From Eremophila alpestris peregrina (lineage: Eukaryota > Chordata > Aves > Passeriformes > Alaudidae), in the NCBI GenBank assembly GCA_009792885.1, contig WMCF01000021.1, forward strand, positions 1,599,138 to 1,663,137: a stretch of 64,000 nucleotides of DNA, read 5' to 3'. Positions 14,264-26,249 of the stretch are shown in pieces. A program made the position numbers and the translations under genes. Positions within the stretch are counted from its first letter, which is position 1. The number at the start of each line of letters is the position of its first letter. Below the pieces are notes generated by a model. The model was not told the origin of the DNA. It saw only the letters and a program-made list of their open reading frames with translations, and searched no databases.

Positions 14264-14298
14264 CAGTGCTGGATTTTTTCTTTGCAGCCAGTGACCAC
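14264..14298 (-). CDS. URI1: URI1 coding exon 2 (35-nt small exon)
   Basis: Very short exon coding VVTGCKEKIQH plus the first two bases of a Trp codon. It continues the first coiled-coil helix of the prefoldin-like domain, matching the family's VVT-C-E-IQHWKK pattern when joined to exon 3. The donor is a near-perfect GTAAGT at 14263 and the acceptor reads AATGACAG. It is too short for a simple ORF scan and was found by predicting the TG/G split codon required by exon 3. The length is not a multiple of three, so skipping it breaks the frame. It sits between an 11.2-kb and a 4.0-kb intron. Confidence 0.94.
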
Positions 14299-16375
14299 CT
14301 GTCATTAAAACAGAGAACTTCTCATGAAAAAAACAAGGCTAAGCACACAGCTGCAATGTCAATGCATCAGAAACTAAAACAGGAGCTTTACAGATTTGGT
14401 GCTGTCTCTAGCCACATTTTTATTTGTCAGGGCCAAGGCGTGTGAATGGTTGTCCTTAAGCAGCACACTTTATCACAGGCTAATGCAGAGTGATAACCAC
14501 AGAAAAAATTACAGCTTTTCACTTCTTCTTTTGGTACAATACCTGCTCCATAACTATTACGTGACACCCGATCTGAGAGAAGTAGCAGTTCGTGCAATCT
14601 GCCGATCTGTTTTCAGTGTTACATGTTTGCAGAGTAAGAAAACAACATAAATTGTAACAAGACATCAATGTAGCTCCCATACTCAGTCATTAAAAAGCGA
14701 AACAAATGAATCTCGCAACACTAAAAACATTTTTCCTCTCTCAGTACATCAACAAATGTTTCCACCGGCCACTTCAACTTGAAAAAGCACAAATTAACTT
14801 TGTGCTGTGGAAATACATGGATATTTGACAATATGATGGGTTGCTGGCTTCTTTTTTCTAGGTCTCAAAAAAGTAAGTTTTAATGTAAGTATTTCACTTA
14901 CTTCCTTATGCCACAGGCTTTCCCAAGAGATACAAAAGAATTTACAAAATAAAGTACATTGTTAAACACTTTTTATCTTTTTTAACTGCAATTTTTTAGA
15001 CTATATATAGCAAACAGGCAGGATGCTGAAACCTGTGACCTTCTCTGCCACAATTACATGGAGATTCTGTCTTTCAAAACATATTCTGATCTCTGAATAA
15101 TAGTTACCAAAAATACAACACAAACAATTTCATTCAATTATATGAAATGCAATGAAGCCATGAGGCAGTTAAATATGTCTAGACAGCTTCTCAATATAAG
15201 GGTGTTCTAGATTTTTTTTACAAATTTCGTTTTTCCTATAGCCAAAATAATGCTAACATTTGAAAGCAATTAATGAGAAAATTTGCAGAGAAAACAATAA
15301 CATACTTTCAAGTACCACTGAAATCACTGAAGCAGATAATTCTTTTTTTTTCCCAAACAACAGAATGAAAGACATTTTTTTTTCAGTTAGCATATGTGCA
15401 GCTTTTGCACAACAGATCTCAGACTCTGCACTTCCTACTCATGTAGGAGTAAAAAAAATGGGACTACTTTGTGAGCTAATAATTCTTTAAACAGAGCAAA
15501 GTTCTTAAATGAAAAGGATCAGCTTTACATTTGTGGTTACGTTATTTCATAATCCATCAGGAAAGTCAGCCAGGTAGCTCATCCCACATAAGCCAAGTTT
15601 AAATTTATCATTTGCTTTAAACTCCTACAAATCAAATGCCTAACAAAATATCTTCCTTAATGTGCAAGCCAACTATTTTTGAGCTTGAGAGTAAATACAC
15701 AGACTCATACAAGACATCAAGCCAGAAATCTAATTCATACTATTAATATGAAGCTCATTTTAAGAGTGAAGTTTCTGCAGAAGACATAAATTGTCTGGTA
15801 ACAAAGCTAAGGCACACTGGAGCCCATCACTAACAAGTCGAGGAGTCCAAGCCTATTCTGTGCACATCCTTCATCCTTTCACATTTGGCAGTGATTGTGA
15901 AGTACACAACATAATTTAGCATATAAAAATGTTTATGAAATCCTTTAAGAAAGTTTCAATTTAATTGCCCCATTACAGATGAAGATGGGAAAGACAGGAA
16001 GCTTTCCATTCCCAATACATGACTTTCCACGCATGAAGTGAGCTGAAAGCACAAAAAGAAAAGCCCTGCAAACCATAAGAGCAGCATGTTCATTAACCTC
16101 TACATGATAATCCTTTCGTAGCTGCATATTAACTAGTTACATATTCATAATCATTTACATTATTTAGAGGACCTTCTATGAAAATTTCCAGGCTATATCC
16201 ATTAGCCACAATGTTAAAGGTTACAGAAGATAGTCTACTTAATGTTTCCAGGAAGCTTTTTTTAATTAGTAAATATGTAAATTGGGCACATATGCTTTTT
16301 ATGTTTTTAAGAAATAGTCCATCAGTAAAACAGCATAGGGGCATATGCTGTTTCCATCACCCTTTATCCCCCCTT

Positions 16376-16405
16376 AAAAAAAAAAAAAAGAAAAAGAGAA
16401 AAATC
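16376..16405 (+). repeat. A-rich simple repeat
   Basis: Run of 14 A followed by G-interrupted A tract. Could be the tail of an old insertion, but no body of an element is seen next to it. Confidence 0.7.
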
Positions 16406-18654
16406 AATAACACCAATCAATTTTAATTTAATTCTTCTTCTTTGATATAATCTCTCTTGAAGGGATACCAAAGGGTGGAACCAACAACAAACCTTTTCAT
16501 TTCAGTGACCAGCATGAAATGAGAGCTTTTACAGAAGTGCTAAAATATGCCACCTTAAAAATGTTGCAGGCTGCATTTCTGGAACTGAAGTCTACTAAAG
16601 AATAGAGAGAATAAATATTGAAAAACAGATGGAGATCAATTATGCATATGACCTTTATTAGGTCAGTCCCACTATTTGGATAACAACTGGTTCTCAACAC
16701 AGCAAAGAAACAAATAGATAAATATATAAACAAATCTTTGATTCTCTGCCTTTAATCAAACACAAGAAAATCATTAGTCTATATTCCACACATAATTTAT
16801 ATCCAGAGTTACAATTAAAGAATGAAAAACCCTTTTAGGGTAAATAAAATAAATGACCTGCTTGTTTGTTCACTAAAGTTCAATTTACCTGGACAGCCAG
16901 TGCCACCAAGTATGCCTTACTTGTAAGATATCATAGTGAACTGCTATCAACAAACTCTGAATTCTTCCCTTTCAGGCATAAAAATGTATGAGTTTGTGAA
17001 TGCACACGGTTATCAGTGGCTTATCTGCATACTAAAATATTTATTAAGCTACTCTTGCAGTAGACTTAACATTACCTAATCACGGGTCTGGGTATTAAAA
17101 CAGGATCCACTGTCAGAGAACATATTCCATAGTCTTAAAAGAAAGCAAATAGGCAAATATCTTGTTTCCTTCCTTTCCCCCAATAGCAAGTTGTTAAAAT
17201 GCAGTGTTTCTCAAGCCTCTGACCCACCAGAACCACAGCTGTGAGCTCCACAAGCAGCCCCTGGGGACAGGGGAGAGGCCATCCCTGCACACCTGTACCC
17301 CGTGTGTAATTCCTGCTGGATTAGACCCAAACCCTTAGAGCAGGAGATTATGTGCTTGTCTGCTCTCGCTACTACTGCCTGAGCTATTTCTAGGGATGTC
17401 TGTGTTGCTGCTTTTAGGGAATCTCTCGTTTATAGGTGACACCAGCCGAGCACATGGATCAGCTTTAGAGCTGTGATCACATCCCAGGTGTCCCCAGTTC
17501 CACCGAGCCAGGGTGATCCCAGGACACAATGCAGGCTAATGACTCCAAATCACCCCCAGGCAACTCCTATAATCCAGCCAAGGACTGCAATAGCTGACCA
17601 AAGACAGGGCATTCCTTCTCTCTGCAGCACATCCCCAGTTGTATTTATATGCCACCTTCTCCATGATCTTGCATCCAAAGAGTTCAAAACCTCCTGCAAC
17701 AATTTAAGTGAGCAGCACAGTGAAAAAGCACTGCACTGATTCTGCAGGCTGAGTTAGAACCACTAGCTCTGGACAGGGCTGGGAAGGGAAGCCAGAGCTC
17801 CAAACTCAGCAGCCAGGCTCTACAATCACTTCCAACCTTTCCTTGGCAATGAGGACAGGTGAGAAAGATGCTGTAGCACAAAGCAGATCGTTACCTGTAT
17901 GTGCCATAGGTCTCTAACCTATTCCACATCACCCCAGCAGGTCTTCACTCCCCTGTACAAGGGCACTTCTTGCCTGCACCTTATTTTTCCTTATCTGTTA
18001 CTTCTGCACATGCTCCCATTAACAACAGCTGAACATAATTCTCTGTGGTGGTTCTGATAACAAAGTGGTGGCACAGAGAATTGTCTTCTCTCCATTCCCA
18101 CACTACAGTGTTTTAGTCAGATACTTCTGCAAGATGGAGTGAATGTTTCTCCCTCCTGAGCAGCTGGGCACTGCCTACAAAGGTGGTGGGTTTAGCACAC
18201 AGAGGGCAATTCTCTCTCATCCCTTCTGAGCAGCAGTAAGACAAGCTGCAAGTCAGAACCTTGTTGATGTCTCATCTTGTGAAAAACTGTGAGTAACAGA
18301 GCTGATGCTGGTATCATCTGCAGGCAGTCTGGGGTACCAATGCTAAAGCTGCTCTGTGTGAACTGTGCAGTTATGTTCAAGTCCAGAGAAGCAGAAACTT
18401 TTGTTTTTAAGGTGGAAGTTAAATTCAATGAAAATGGTGAGAATAAAAATGTCACATCAGATTAGGAAGAGGTCCTAAATGAATGAGAGGCTATTTCCAC
18501 ACTTGCAAGTGTGAAGGTGGAAATGTGAAATATGGCACAAAAGAAAAGTTTCCCTTTAAACAAGTTGCAAGTTAGGCAGCTATGAGGCCAAACAAATGCC
18601 TGCTGGTTCTACATGCACACTTGAGCATTTTGCTTCAAAACTGTGGCTCACAAT

Positions 18655-18890
18655 CAGGCTGGTCTTCTGAAATTAGAAGCTAGGGACACAGATCTAATCC
18701 CAGTTCTGATTCTGTTTCTTCTATATGGCCTTGAGCAAATCACAACCTCTCAGTCTACATTTCTTCATCTGCAAAATGGGGATAATAGTATTAACCTACC
18801 CACCTCAGAGTGTTTAATGATGATTAATTAATGTGAGAAAAGCACTCTAAAGATGTAAGAGCACTATATAAGTGATAAAGCATTATTTAC
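18655..18890 (+). repeat. MIR-type SINE, well preserved
   Basis: Plus-strand copy with the main MIR blocks in order: GATCTAATCCCAGTTCTGAT, GGCCTTGAGCAAATCACAA, CTTCATCTGCAAAATGGGGA, then TAATAGTATTAACCTACC, and a 3' tail containing GCACTATATAAGTG. The tail matches the L2/CR1-like 3' end of this SINE class. It is antisense to URI1, in intron 1. For a repeat of this age it is unusually complete. Confidence 0.85.
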
Positions 18891-20040
18891 CACTTGAAAA
18901 GTAATCTGAATAAAATCAGATATGCAAGTAATTTGTTTACATGTAGCAATAATATAATTTGTGACTATTTAATCTTGAATTAGTCTCACTTTAAACATCC
19001 CTTTCAATCACGTTTCCAGTTGCTTAGGGAAAATGACAGTATGGAATACTTTTTGTGGAAGCAAAGCATGTAATGAGGTGGTAATTAAAGTAAGGGTCTA
19101 ATAAAGTCTAAAACCAATGACTTGCCTTCAGGATTCTGTCCCTGCCATTTGGGACTGTAAAAATATCTCAGTTTCAGCCTAGGTCCTGTTGATCAGAACC
19201 TTCCACCAGTGTATGCTGGTTTCCTGAAATGCAGATCCATGTTTACATGGCTCGTGATAAATCCAACATCATTTCTACTACTGACTTCCTTCAGGTCACT
19301 CCAACTCTGCACAGTTCTAAATGTCAAATATCCCACATTCAAATATTTCCTGTGGTTCATACATGCACATGAGCTGCCTCCAACTGGAATTGTTTGCAGT
19401 ATCAAAACCCTCTCTGCCATGCAATTCATGCATGAGATTTCCCTCTTGTACCCCCAAATACTAAAATATTACCCATGAAATTACCAGTTCACAATACTGC
19501 TTTACATTACAGAACAACACTAATGGGTGGTCAAATATTTAACCATCTCTTGGTAACAAGGATGTAACAAGGCACAGAAAAAAATAAACATTTAAAATGA
19601 ATTTTCATTTTTTCCTCTAGGAAACTACACAGTACTTGCCTAGAACACAGCAATCACTGATGGAGAAAGACAGAATTAACATTTGTACAATTGTTTTTCC
19701 TAGAGCCACATTTTCAATCAAAAAATGAAATAAAACTATTAAAAATTCTTCAGTCGGTTGGCACACTGTATGATCTAATGCAAAAGGAAGAAAGCATTTC
19801 TGAGCTCTCATATTCATTTATTAAATCATATTACTCAAAAAACACTACATTTCAACAAATTATTAACAAAACCCCCTTTAGGTGGAAAGTTTTGCCTTTT
19901 GAAGAAATGTGAAAGAAAAGAGAGCAAGAAATCTGAATCACAGGAAACATTTCTTCCTAAAGTAAAAAAATCTTACTTAGAAATACAGCCACGATTTTTA
20001 CCTCTCTTTACAAAAAAACAAGTGAAGATCTACTATTTTT

Positions 20041-20100
20041 ATGTTATGTAATTATATATGTATTATGTATGTATTAATTATGTAATTATGTATGTACACA
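20041..20100. repeat. AT-rich simple repeat (ATGTA/ATTATGTA type)
   Basis: Degenerate tandem of TATGTATT and TAATTATGTA words over about 60 bases. Low-complexity, likely length-variable; no function seen. Confidence 0.7.
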
Positions 20101-20772
20101 TCTGTGGGTCTTGCAGTTTTGCAGAAAAAGTAGTACATAACTATTATTTATCAATAAATAAATACTAAGTTCTGACCAAAATTATTTTGGGGAGCTCAAA
20201 AATTTCTACGCATCAAAAAATCCCAAGGGCAGAGGGATGTCTTCTGCTGAGTGAGTTCCATTAACTCCAAACCAACTGAAGTGGGGCAAGCAAGGAACAC
20301 AGGGCAAGCAACCTCACCCTTCACTGGCAGCAAGCCAGTGTCCATGTCCTGTAACTTCATCTTGAGACAGAGATAAGAACTCAAACCTTAATATTTTAGC
20401 TGAGGTAAACACATTTGTGTGGCTACACCATACCCAGAGAGCAGCAGCAAGCACAGGCACAGGACTCCCATGATCTAAGCAGCCCAGCATCTCAAGCAGG
20501 TTTTGCAAGCTTTGATGGAGTTTATGGTGCAACAACTACACTGCTAGCAAAACCTAAGCTTAAATGGCTTCAAATTGCCATGAGCTGTGACACCTGCCTC
20601 CCAGACATAGCTGCAGGCTGTGGTTCAGCTTTCAGTCCTGAGTGAACTCATCCCTCCCTGGCTCCTGCTCCTCAGCTCCACTGTCTCATCCTCCCAACCC
20701 TGACATGATCTGCTGACAGACATCTGTAACCACATCAGGGATCTGCATTGGATGAAAAATGGTCCAGGAAGG

Positions 20773-20789
20773 AAAAAAAAAAAAAAAAA
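20773..20789 (+). repeat. A17 homopolymer
   Basis: Seventeen A in a row inside intron 1, followed by GGCAAAAAGG. No adjacent element body recognised. Confidence 0.8.
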
Positions 20790-23700
20790 GGCAAAAAGGT
20801 CAAAAATAAAGTTTGTTTTTAAGCTGGATCCCAGCCCAGTTCACTGAGCACTGTCACAAATGTGTTACCCTAAAACTGCTAAAAACCTGAAAAAAGTACA
20901 CACAAAATGATTAACAAGTTGGTCAAATTTAAGTCATTTGGACAACTCAAATGATCATTAATGAAAATTTTGAGCAAGTGTCTGAGACTGCTGCTCCTGT
21001 GCTGCAGCCTATGCTAAGAGACAAGAGGAACTCCAAAAGCAGCACCTGCACAGTGCAGCAGTGCAGCCCCAATGCCCTCACCACATACACACAGCTTTAG
21101 TGACCTGCTGCTCTGAGGGCCTCAAGAGGCAAGCTCTGAGGCAGCAGATCCACCTGCAACACTGGAGGCTCACACTAAAATAAAATACCATCCAAATGGA
21201 CCTGAGAAGACAGGTTACAAGCTTAACTTAGAGAATGGAGATCTGCAAAGATACTGAATATGATTCCCAAATGGCACCCTGGTCACTGCATCTACTCACA
21301 GCTGTTAAGAGCAGCACAGTTCAGTAATATTTACATTTTGTGCACATAATCTCATCTACACATTTTAGTTCCCACTGAAGTCAGACACACACAGGCTTGC
21401 CCTCTCCAGAATAAAGGCAATGCTCTTTCAACTGTTTTGTGAACAGTCTCCTTCAATTACCATTAAAAAATCTACTGAAGATCTGTTAATTTATTTCACA
21501 ACTCTTGACACTATATAAACTAGTGGATATTTAACTGATACTAATAAGAACATGGACAAATATTGACTAAAAAAGTAAAAGTGATGATCAATTAACACTG
21601 GAGGGACAATAAGTATTCCATAAAAAGCTTACAGATAGTGACTGAATTAGCCCTTTTACTTGAATGAAGCACATGAAAACATTACTGGAGCCACTGGACA
21701 GTATGTCATCACAAGTTTCCAAAAAAAGGTAAATTTTTTACAAAGGAATAGGGCAAATAAAGCTTCACACAGGTTCTTTTTAAAAGGAGCATGTCAAACC
21801 AAGTTTCAGACACTCTGTTCCCTTTTCTCAAACAGTTATTGTGCAAAATGAAGTCCTGCTGCACTGGTGGCTCATACCCAGGCTTCTTCTAGATTCTGTG
21901 AACTTGGACATAGGCTGGAAAAAGTGCAAATTATGGGAGACACTGCACTGGAAAGCACATCTGAGTCTCATCTGTGAGACTGCAGGCAAGCACTTCCAGA
22001 TTTCCAGTGGCTCCTGCATCAGCATCAAGTGTACAAGACCCTACTCTGCTTCACTGCTCCTTTTTAGACTGCAGCAACAGCTCTGAAACTGCCAAGTTGT
22101 TGACTTCATAGCACAGATATTACTTGGAAAAGACAAACAGAAGAAGTCAGCCCCAGGAGTAAATCACGTAGAACGAGAAAACAATTTAAGAGTGTAAGCT
22201 TATGATTCAGTGATTTGTTCCTCCATAACCCACCTACAAGTTAACTGTCAAAAAACTTTAAGTATCCAAGATCTTGAAAATCATTTGGAAATTAAAGAAC
22301 ATACAGCTCTACCATTTAAATTCATAAAAATTAAGGATATGTCATAATGCACAATGGCCAATGAGTTACAGTAAGAGCCTCACTCAATCTAATTGTGCTT
22401 TGCTGTCATGATGAGTGACAGGAGAGTCACTTCCTTGTCCTAATTTTTCTAAAAGGAAAATAAAAAACTGTGTTTGTCAGTGCAATATTAAAAAAAAAAA
22501 TCATACTGCCATCTAATACTGAAATCCTTTAGATCCTCCATGCCTGGGTCTGTACCCTGCAGACGTCTCTTGGGTCCAATTGGTTCTGTAATGCCCCCCA
22601 TTACACGTATCATCACTGCACTGCTCAGAAACTACAGAACATATCATCCCACTGTAAATTCACTGTCCACACAAGTCTTTTCAAATCATACACATCTGAC
22701 TTGTCAACTTCCCATCAGTTGGCAGTCCCAACCTACCTGACTGCAGAATAAACGTATATCAAATATTATGTTTAAACGCAGGCCCTATTGCATGAGAAAC
22801 CTCCTCTTTAAATATTCATTTTATAATTCCTGTGCTAACTTGCAACAGATTTACTGCAGTATTTTCAGCTAACATATATTGCCTTTACAAGTAATCCACG
22901 ATACATACATTATACTGTTCTTACAGAAATATTCAAAACTTTACGCAGGCATTGTGCTTCCAATGATGGTCTTTATCATGAAAATTACTAGATATTCTTC
23001 TATAATTTATCCCCAAGATACACATTCTAAGTCATGTTTTTACACAAAGTGCCTTTAGTAGGAGCACTGAAAATTGCTTTTAACAGTTTGGTCTTACTAT
23101 CACCACAAATTAACAAGATGAAATCTGTCCAACAGGCAAGCAGTCCTAAACAGGAATTAAAATTAGTTTTCACCAGGGGTCCTAAACCTGGAAGTTGCAG
23201 CCTCCATCCAAATAAAGACAGAAAATCATGAACATCCTTTGCTTTCAGTACTTTTAAGCAGGAAGGAAGCCTCAGTTCACAAGTTCTCCAGGGCACTCTT
23301 TAGCACTTAAAAGCTCAAACCCATGACTGAACCAGGCTTGTACAATGGCCTGGGTGTTAAAATAACCAACCACGATCCAAATACTACCTTTAATGCTCCA
23401 GATACGTACTGCTGTATTCCACACTTTCACTAAAGGTTGCCTTCAGATTAATGGGAATAAATAGGTTTCCTTTTACTTAATCAAGCATGACTGGGACAGC
23501 ACAACATCCCAGTAATTAAAAGAAATGTATTTGCCAGCCAGTATATAGAGACATTGTTCTGGCTAAGTAACTTTACTATTTTCTGGGATCCTCACACTAC
23601 AATTACCAGTTTACTGAAGTACTGGGTAACTTAATTCTCTTCATCTTTGTGCTGAGACAAAACAGGAGCCTTCAGCTTCAGTGATTCTGTGGGAAAAATA

Positions 23701-25134
23701 CGGATCTCTGAGAAGAGGCAGCTGAAATGAAAAGACCTCCTCCATCTTTAAAATACAATATTTTTGTAACTGAAAATACCGTTGTAATCCAATTATATAT
23801 ATTCATTGCATGGAGGGAAAGTCTACTATATCTTCATCACGACACCCCATTGTAACCAAGATATGTAGTTCTTTAGTATAATTTCATATTGAAGCTGAAG
23901 TGCTCCATTTTTTTCAGCCAATTTGCAGAAATTATGTAAAGTTTCCCTATGATAAAATATAACTTTGGTACATCAGCCTAACAGAGGCTTAATTAATGGT
24001 CTCCTGGGCCTCTTTTCCACTGGAGCAGATCTGTTTAAGAAGAGTCTTAAACTTGCTTACAGAGGGGTCTTACCATGAACTGGGAATAATTCTCTGTGGC
24101 TATGGCAGGCATGTGCTTACACATTAGGCCTGATGCTAATGTACCAGGGAAATTATTCTTCACCAGATTCCACCACCTTGAAAATGAACCTGAGGAGCCC
24201 AAGCAGGTGAGTTCCCATCACCAATTATTGGCATAATGGGTTCCAATCCATGCAGAACAGATGATGCAGAGGATTTCAGCACACCCTCTTGCTGTTCATC
24301 CACATTAATGGTCAGTTGGCTACATAGGTCTGTTAGTAATGATCTAATGGGTATTCAAAAGTAGATGCATTTGTACACACAATATTCCAGACAAGGCACG
24401 TTTTTATACCACGTAGGTGTTACTCACTTTTTCTCTACTAAACCAGCATGTGACAAAATACAAGCTGGAGATAAAATCCTCCATTGTAACTGAGGAACTT
24501 TAATGTGCATCTTATAATCTGCTTAAAGAAATTTTAATCACGTGAGCAAAAGAAGTGAAAGGTCTGCAGACTGGGCAAATGTATTTGTGTTAGTAACACC
24601 CTGCACATGACCACAAGTGATTTCCAAAGTGACTCCTGCACCCACACAGACAGCTCACCAAAAGGCTGGAATCTACATGCCCGAAATCACACTCTGAAGT
24701 TTTCAGGACCTACTTGAGTTAGATCGTGAGTGTAATCTGCAGGAAGAAGTATCCTGAGTTTTGTGCTATGGTCTCAGGTAGAACCAGCCTCTGAACTCTT
24801 GGGAATAATTTCTGGGGAAAAATCTGGTTCTTTGAAACCCATTTCAAATATAACCAACGATCCTTAAGGCAAGTCATGAGCAATTAAATTTTGATACACG
24901 GTCTCTTCAAGCTGGCCCAGGAGCACGCTGGCCCCGGGATGACGCAGGTCACAGACACGGCTGGGCCCTGCGCGGGCACTTTCGAAGGCGTGACTGTCCC
25001 GGAGGCCGGAAAAATCACGGGGAGGCGTGAAGAGGATAAAAACACGCGTTCATGGGCGCACTGGCGCCCACGGCAGCCTGGGGCAGCAGCGGGCCAGGGG
25101 ATGCGGGCAGGGCCTCCCCTCCTGCCGCCTCCCG

Positions 25135-25364
25135 GGCCCTGTGTCCCGGCGGGCTGTGTCTCAGGGCGCTGTGTCCCGTTGCGCCGTGTCCCGGGGCCCT
25201 GTGTCCCAAGGGACTGTTCCCGTTTCCCTGTGTCCCAAGGGACTGCTCCCGTTTCCCTGTGTCCCAAGGGACTGATCCCATTTCCCCGTGTCCCGGGGGA
25301 CTGCTCCCGTTTCCCTGTGTCCCAAGGGACTGTTCCCGTTTCCCTGTGTCCCGGGGGTCCCCGG
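25135..25364. repeat. GC-rich minisatellite, 29-bp unit, in URI1 intron 1
   Basis: Five 29-bp units start at 25201, 25230, 25259, 25288 and 25317, each beginning GTGTCCC and containing GGGACTG and CCCGTTTCCC or a close variant; a sixth is truncated at 25346. Units differ by a few substitutions (AAG versus GGG after GTGTCCC). Upstream, 25135-25200 holds shorter, older repeats of a GTGTCCC word at 14-17 base spacing, which may be the seed of the array. It starts about 100 bases inside intron 1. Confidence 0.9.
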
Positions 25365-25375
25365 CCCGCCGCCCG

Positions 25376-25383
25376 TGACGTCA
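25376..25383. promoter_or_regulatory. Palindromic CRE (TGACGTCA)
   Basis: Full 8-bp cAMP response element, the binding site of CREB/ATF factors, 86 bases inside URI1 intron 1 and inside the CpG island. Seven bases separate it from the E-box at 25390. Motif seen directly; use is inferred. Confidence 0.5.
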
Positions 25384-25389
25384 GGCGGC

Positions 25390-25395
25390 CACGTG
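25390..25395. promoter_or_regulatory. E-box CACGTG
   Basis: Palindromic E-box of the USF/MYC/MAX type, with GC-rich flanks, 74 bases inside intron 1. The position next to a CRE close to the promoter is typical of housekeeping CpG-island promoters. Binding is inferred. Confidence 0.45.
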
Positions 25396-25468
25396 CCCGC
25401 CCCGCCGAGGCCCCCGGGCCCTGCCCGCGCCCCCCGCGCCCCCGGCCCGGCCCCGGTGCCCCCGTTAC

Positions 25469-25543
25469 CTTCTCGTGCTCCCGGCGGAGCCGCCCCACCA
25501 GCGCGGGGCTCAGCGGCGAGGCGCCGCCGCCGGGGGCCTCCAT
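25469..25543 (-). CDS. URI1: URI1 coding exon 1 (start codon to first donor)
   Basis: 25 codons from ATG at 25543: MEAPGGGASPLSPALV, then GRLRREHEK. The MEAP start and the RLR-E-EK end match the known N terminus of URI1; the Gly/Pro/Ala/Ser-rich linker between is shorter than in human and is variable in the family. The ATG has G at +4 but C at -3, so its context is only fair. The donor is AAG followed by GTAACG, with C instead of G at the fifth intron base, which is weaker than usual. The frame stays open through the donor for 219 codons in all, so a retained intron would not stop at once. The exon lies inside the CpG island. Confidence 0.94.
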
Positions 25544-25570
25544 GCGGGCCGGGCCGCGCCGGCGGTCTCC

Positions 25571-25598
25571 GGGGGGAGCGGGGCAAGGGAGGGGAGGG
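25571..25598 (+). other. G-quadruplex-type motif in URI1 5' leader/promoter
   Basis: Five G runs of 3-6 bases separated by loops of 1-3 bases (G6, AGC, G4, CAA, G3, A, G4, A, G3). It lies 28-55 bases above the start codon, on the template strand of URI1, so the transcript would carry a C-rich run. Confidence 0.55.
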
Positions 25599-26249
25599 AA
25601 AGCGGCCGGTCTGGGCCGATCTCCTCAGCAGGGCGAATGAGTCCTATAGAAATGTTTGTGCAGGGCGAAGCGCCGGCTCCAGAGCCGCATCCACGCGGGG
25701 GCTGCCGCCGCCTGGGCCCGGGGCGCCGCCGCTGCCGGGGGAAGAAGCATCTCAGTGTCGCATTCTGGGCCGCGCCGCCGCCGCCTGGGCCCGGCTCCCG
25801 CTGCGCCGGGGGACAGCCGGCCGTGGGTGCCGGCGCTGGGTCCGGCCGCGCCGCCGCCCGCCCGCCTGCTGCACTCTGGGTACGCGGCCGCGGCCCGCGG
25901 GAGGCACCCGGCTGCGAGCCGCGAGAGGCGGGCGCTCCACACCCCCTGCCCGGCCCGGCCCGGCCCCCGCGCCGAGGTCCGGCACCCCCCGGGGCTGCCC
26001 GGCAGCCTGGGCCGCCCCGCTGCCCCTGCGGCCCGGAGCTCGGCAGAGCAGGCCCCGGGCGCCAAGGCCGCGGCGGCAGAGAGCGAAGCAGCGGCTGTGA
26101 GGCGCTCAGATGGGCCTGCACCGAGCCCGGATCCGCGCACAGACAGAGCCGTGTGTCCTGTGTAACTGCGAGGTGCTGTCACAGCCACTGCCCCCGGGAT
26201 GCCGGCTCTGGAGAGTGTGTGTGCACTGGCTGGGCGGCTCGCGGTGAAC

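Larger units (their letters stand above)
14299..25468 (-). other. URI1: URI1 intron 1
   Basis: 11,170-nt intron. Most is AT-rich with no recognised gene. It holds a MIR SINE (18655-18890), A runs at 16376-16389 and 20773-20789, and an AT-rich simple stretch at about 20041-20100. The last 500 bases on the plus strand, which are the 5' end of the intron, are part of the promoter CpG island and hold a minisatellite, a CRE and an E-box, listed separately. Confidence 0.85.
1..25543 (-). other. URI1: URI1 gene, 5' part (coding exons 1-4 and their introns)
   Basis: Span of the URI1 locus inside the window, from the start codon at 25543 down to the left edge. Four exons join with matching phases (75, 35, 79 and 136 nt) into 108 codons plus one base. 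All have GT donors and AG acceptors. Family knowledge: URI1 is an alpha-type prefoldin-like protein of the R2TP/prefoldin-like complex (partners include UXT, PDRG1, PFDN2, PFDN6). It binds the RNA polymerase subunit RPB5 and scaffolds a PP1 phosphatase. Only the N-terminal prefoldin-like part is here; the RPB5-binding, acidic and C-terminal regions must lie on exons left of position 1. The 5' UTR extends above 25543 into the CpG island, but I cannot place the transcription start. Confidence 0.95.
25050..26245 (-). promoter_or_regulatory. URI1: URI1 promoter CpG island
   Basis: Dense G+C and CpG from about 25050 to 26245, surrounding exon 1 and contrasting sharply with the AT-rich intron and upstream DNA. 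No TATA box is evident near the start codon. A G-quadruplex-type run lies at 25571-25598 on the plus strand. This is the usual architecture of a broad housekeeping promoter. The many long ORFs here on both strands come from base composition. The island ends abruptly where CR1 begins at 26250. Confidence 0.85.
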
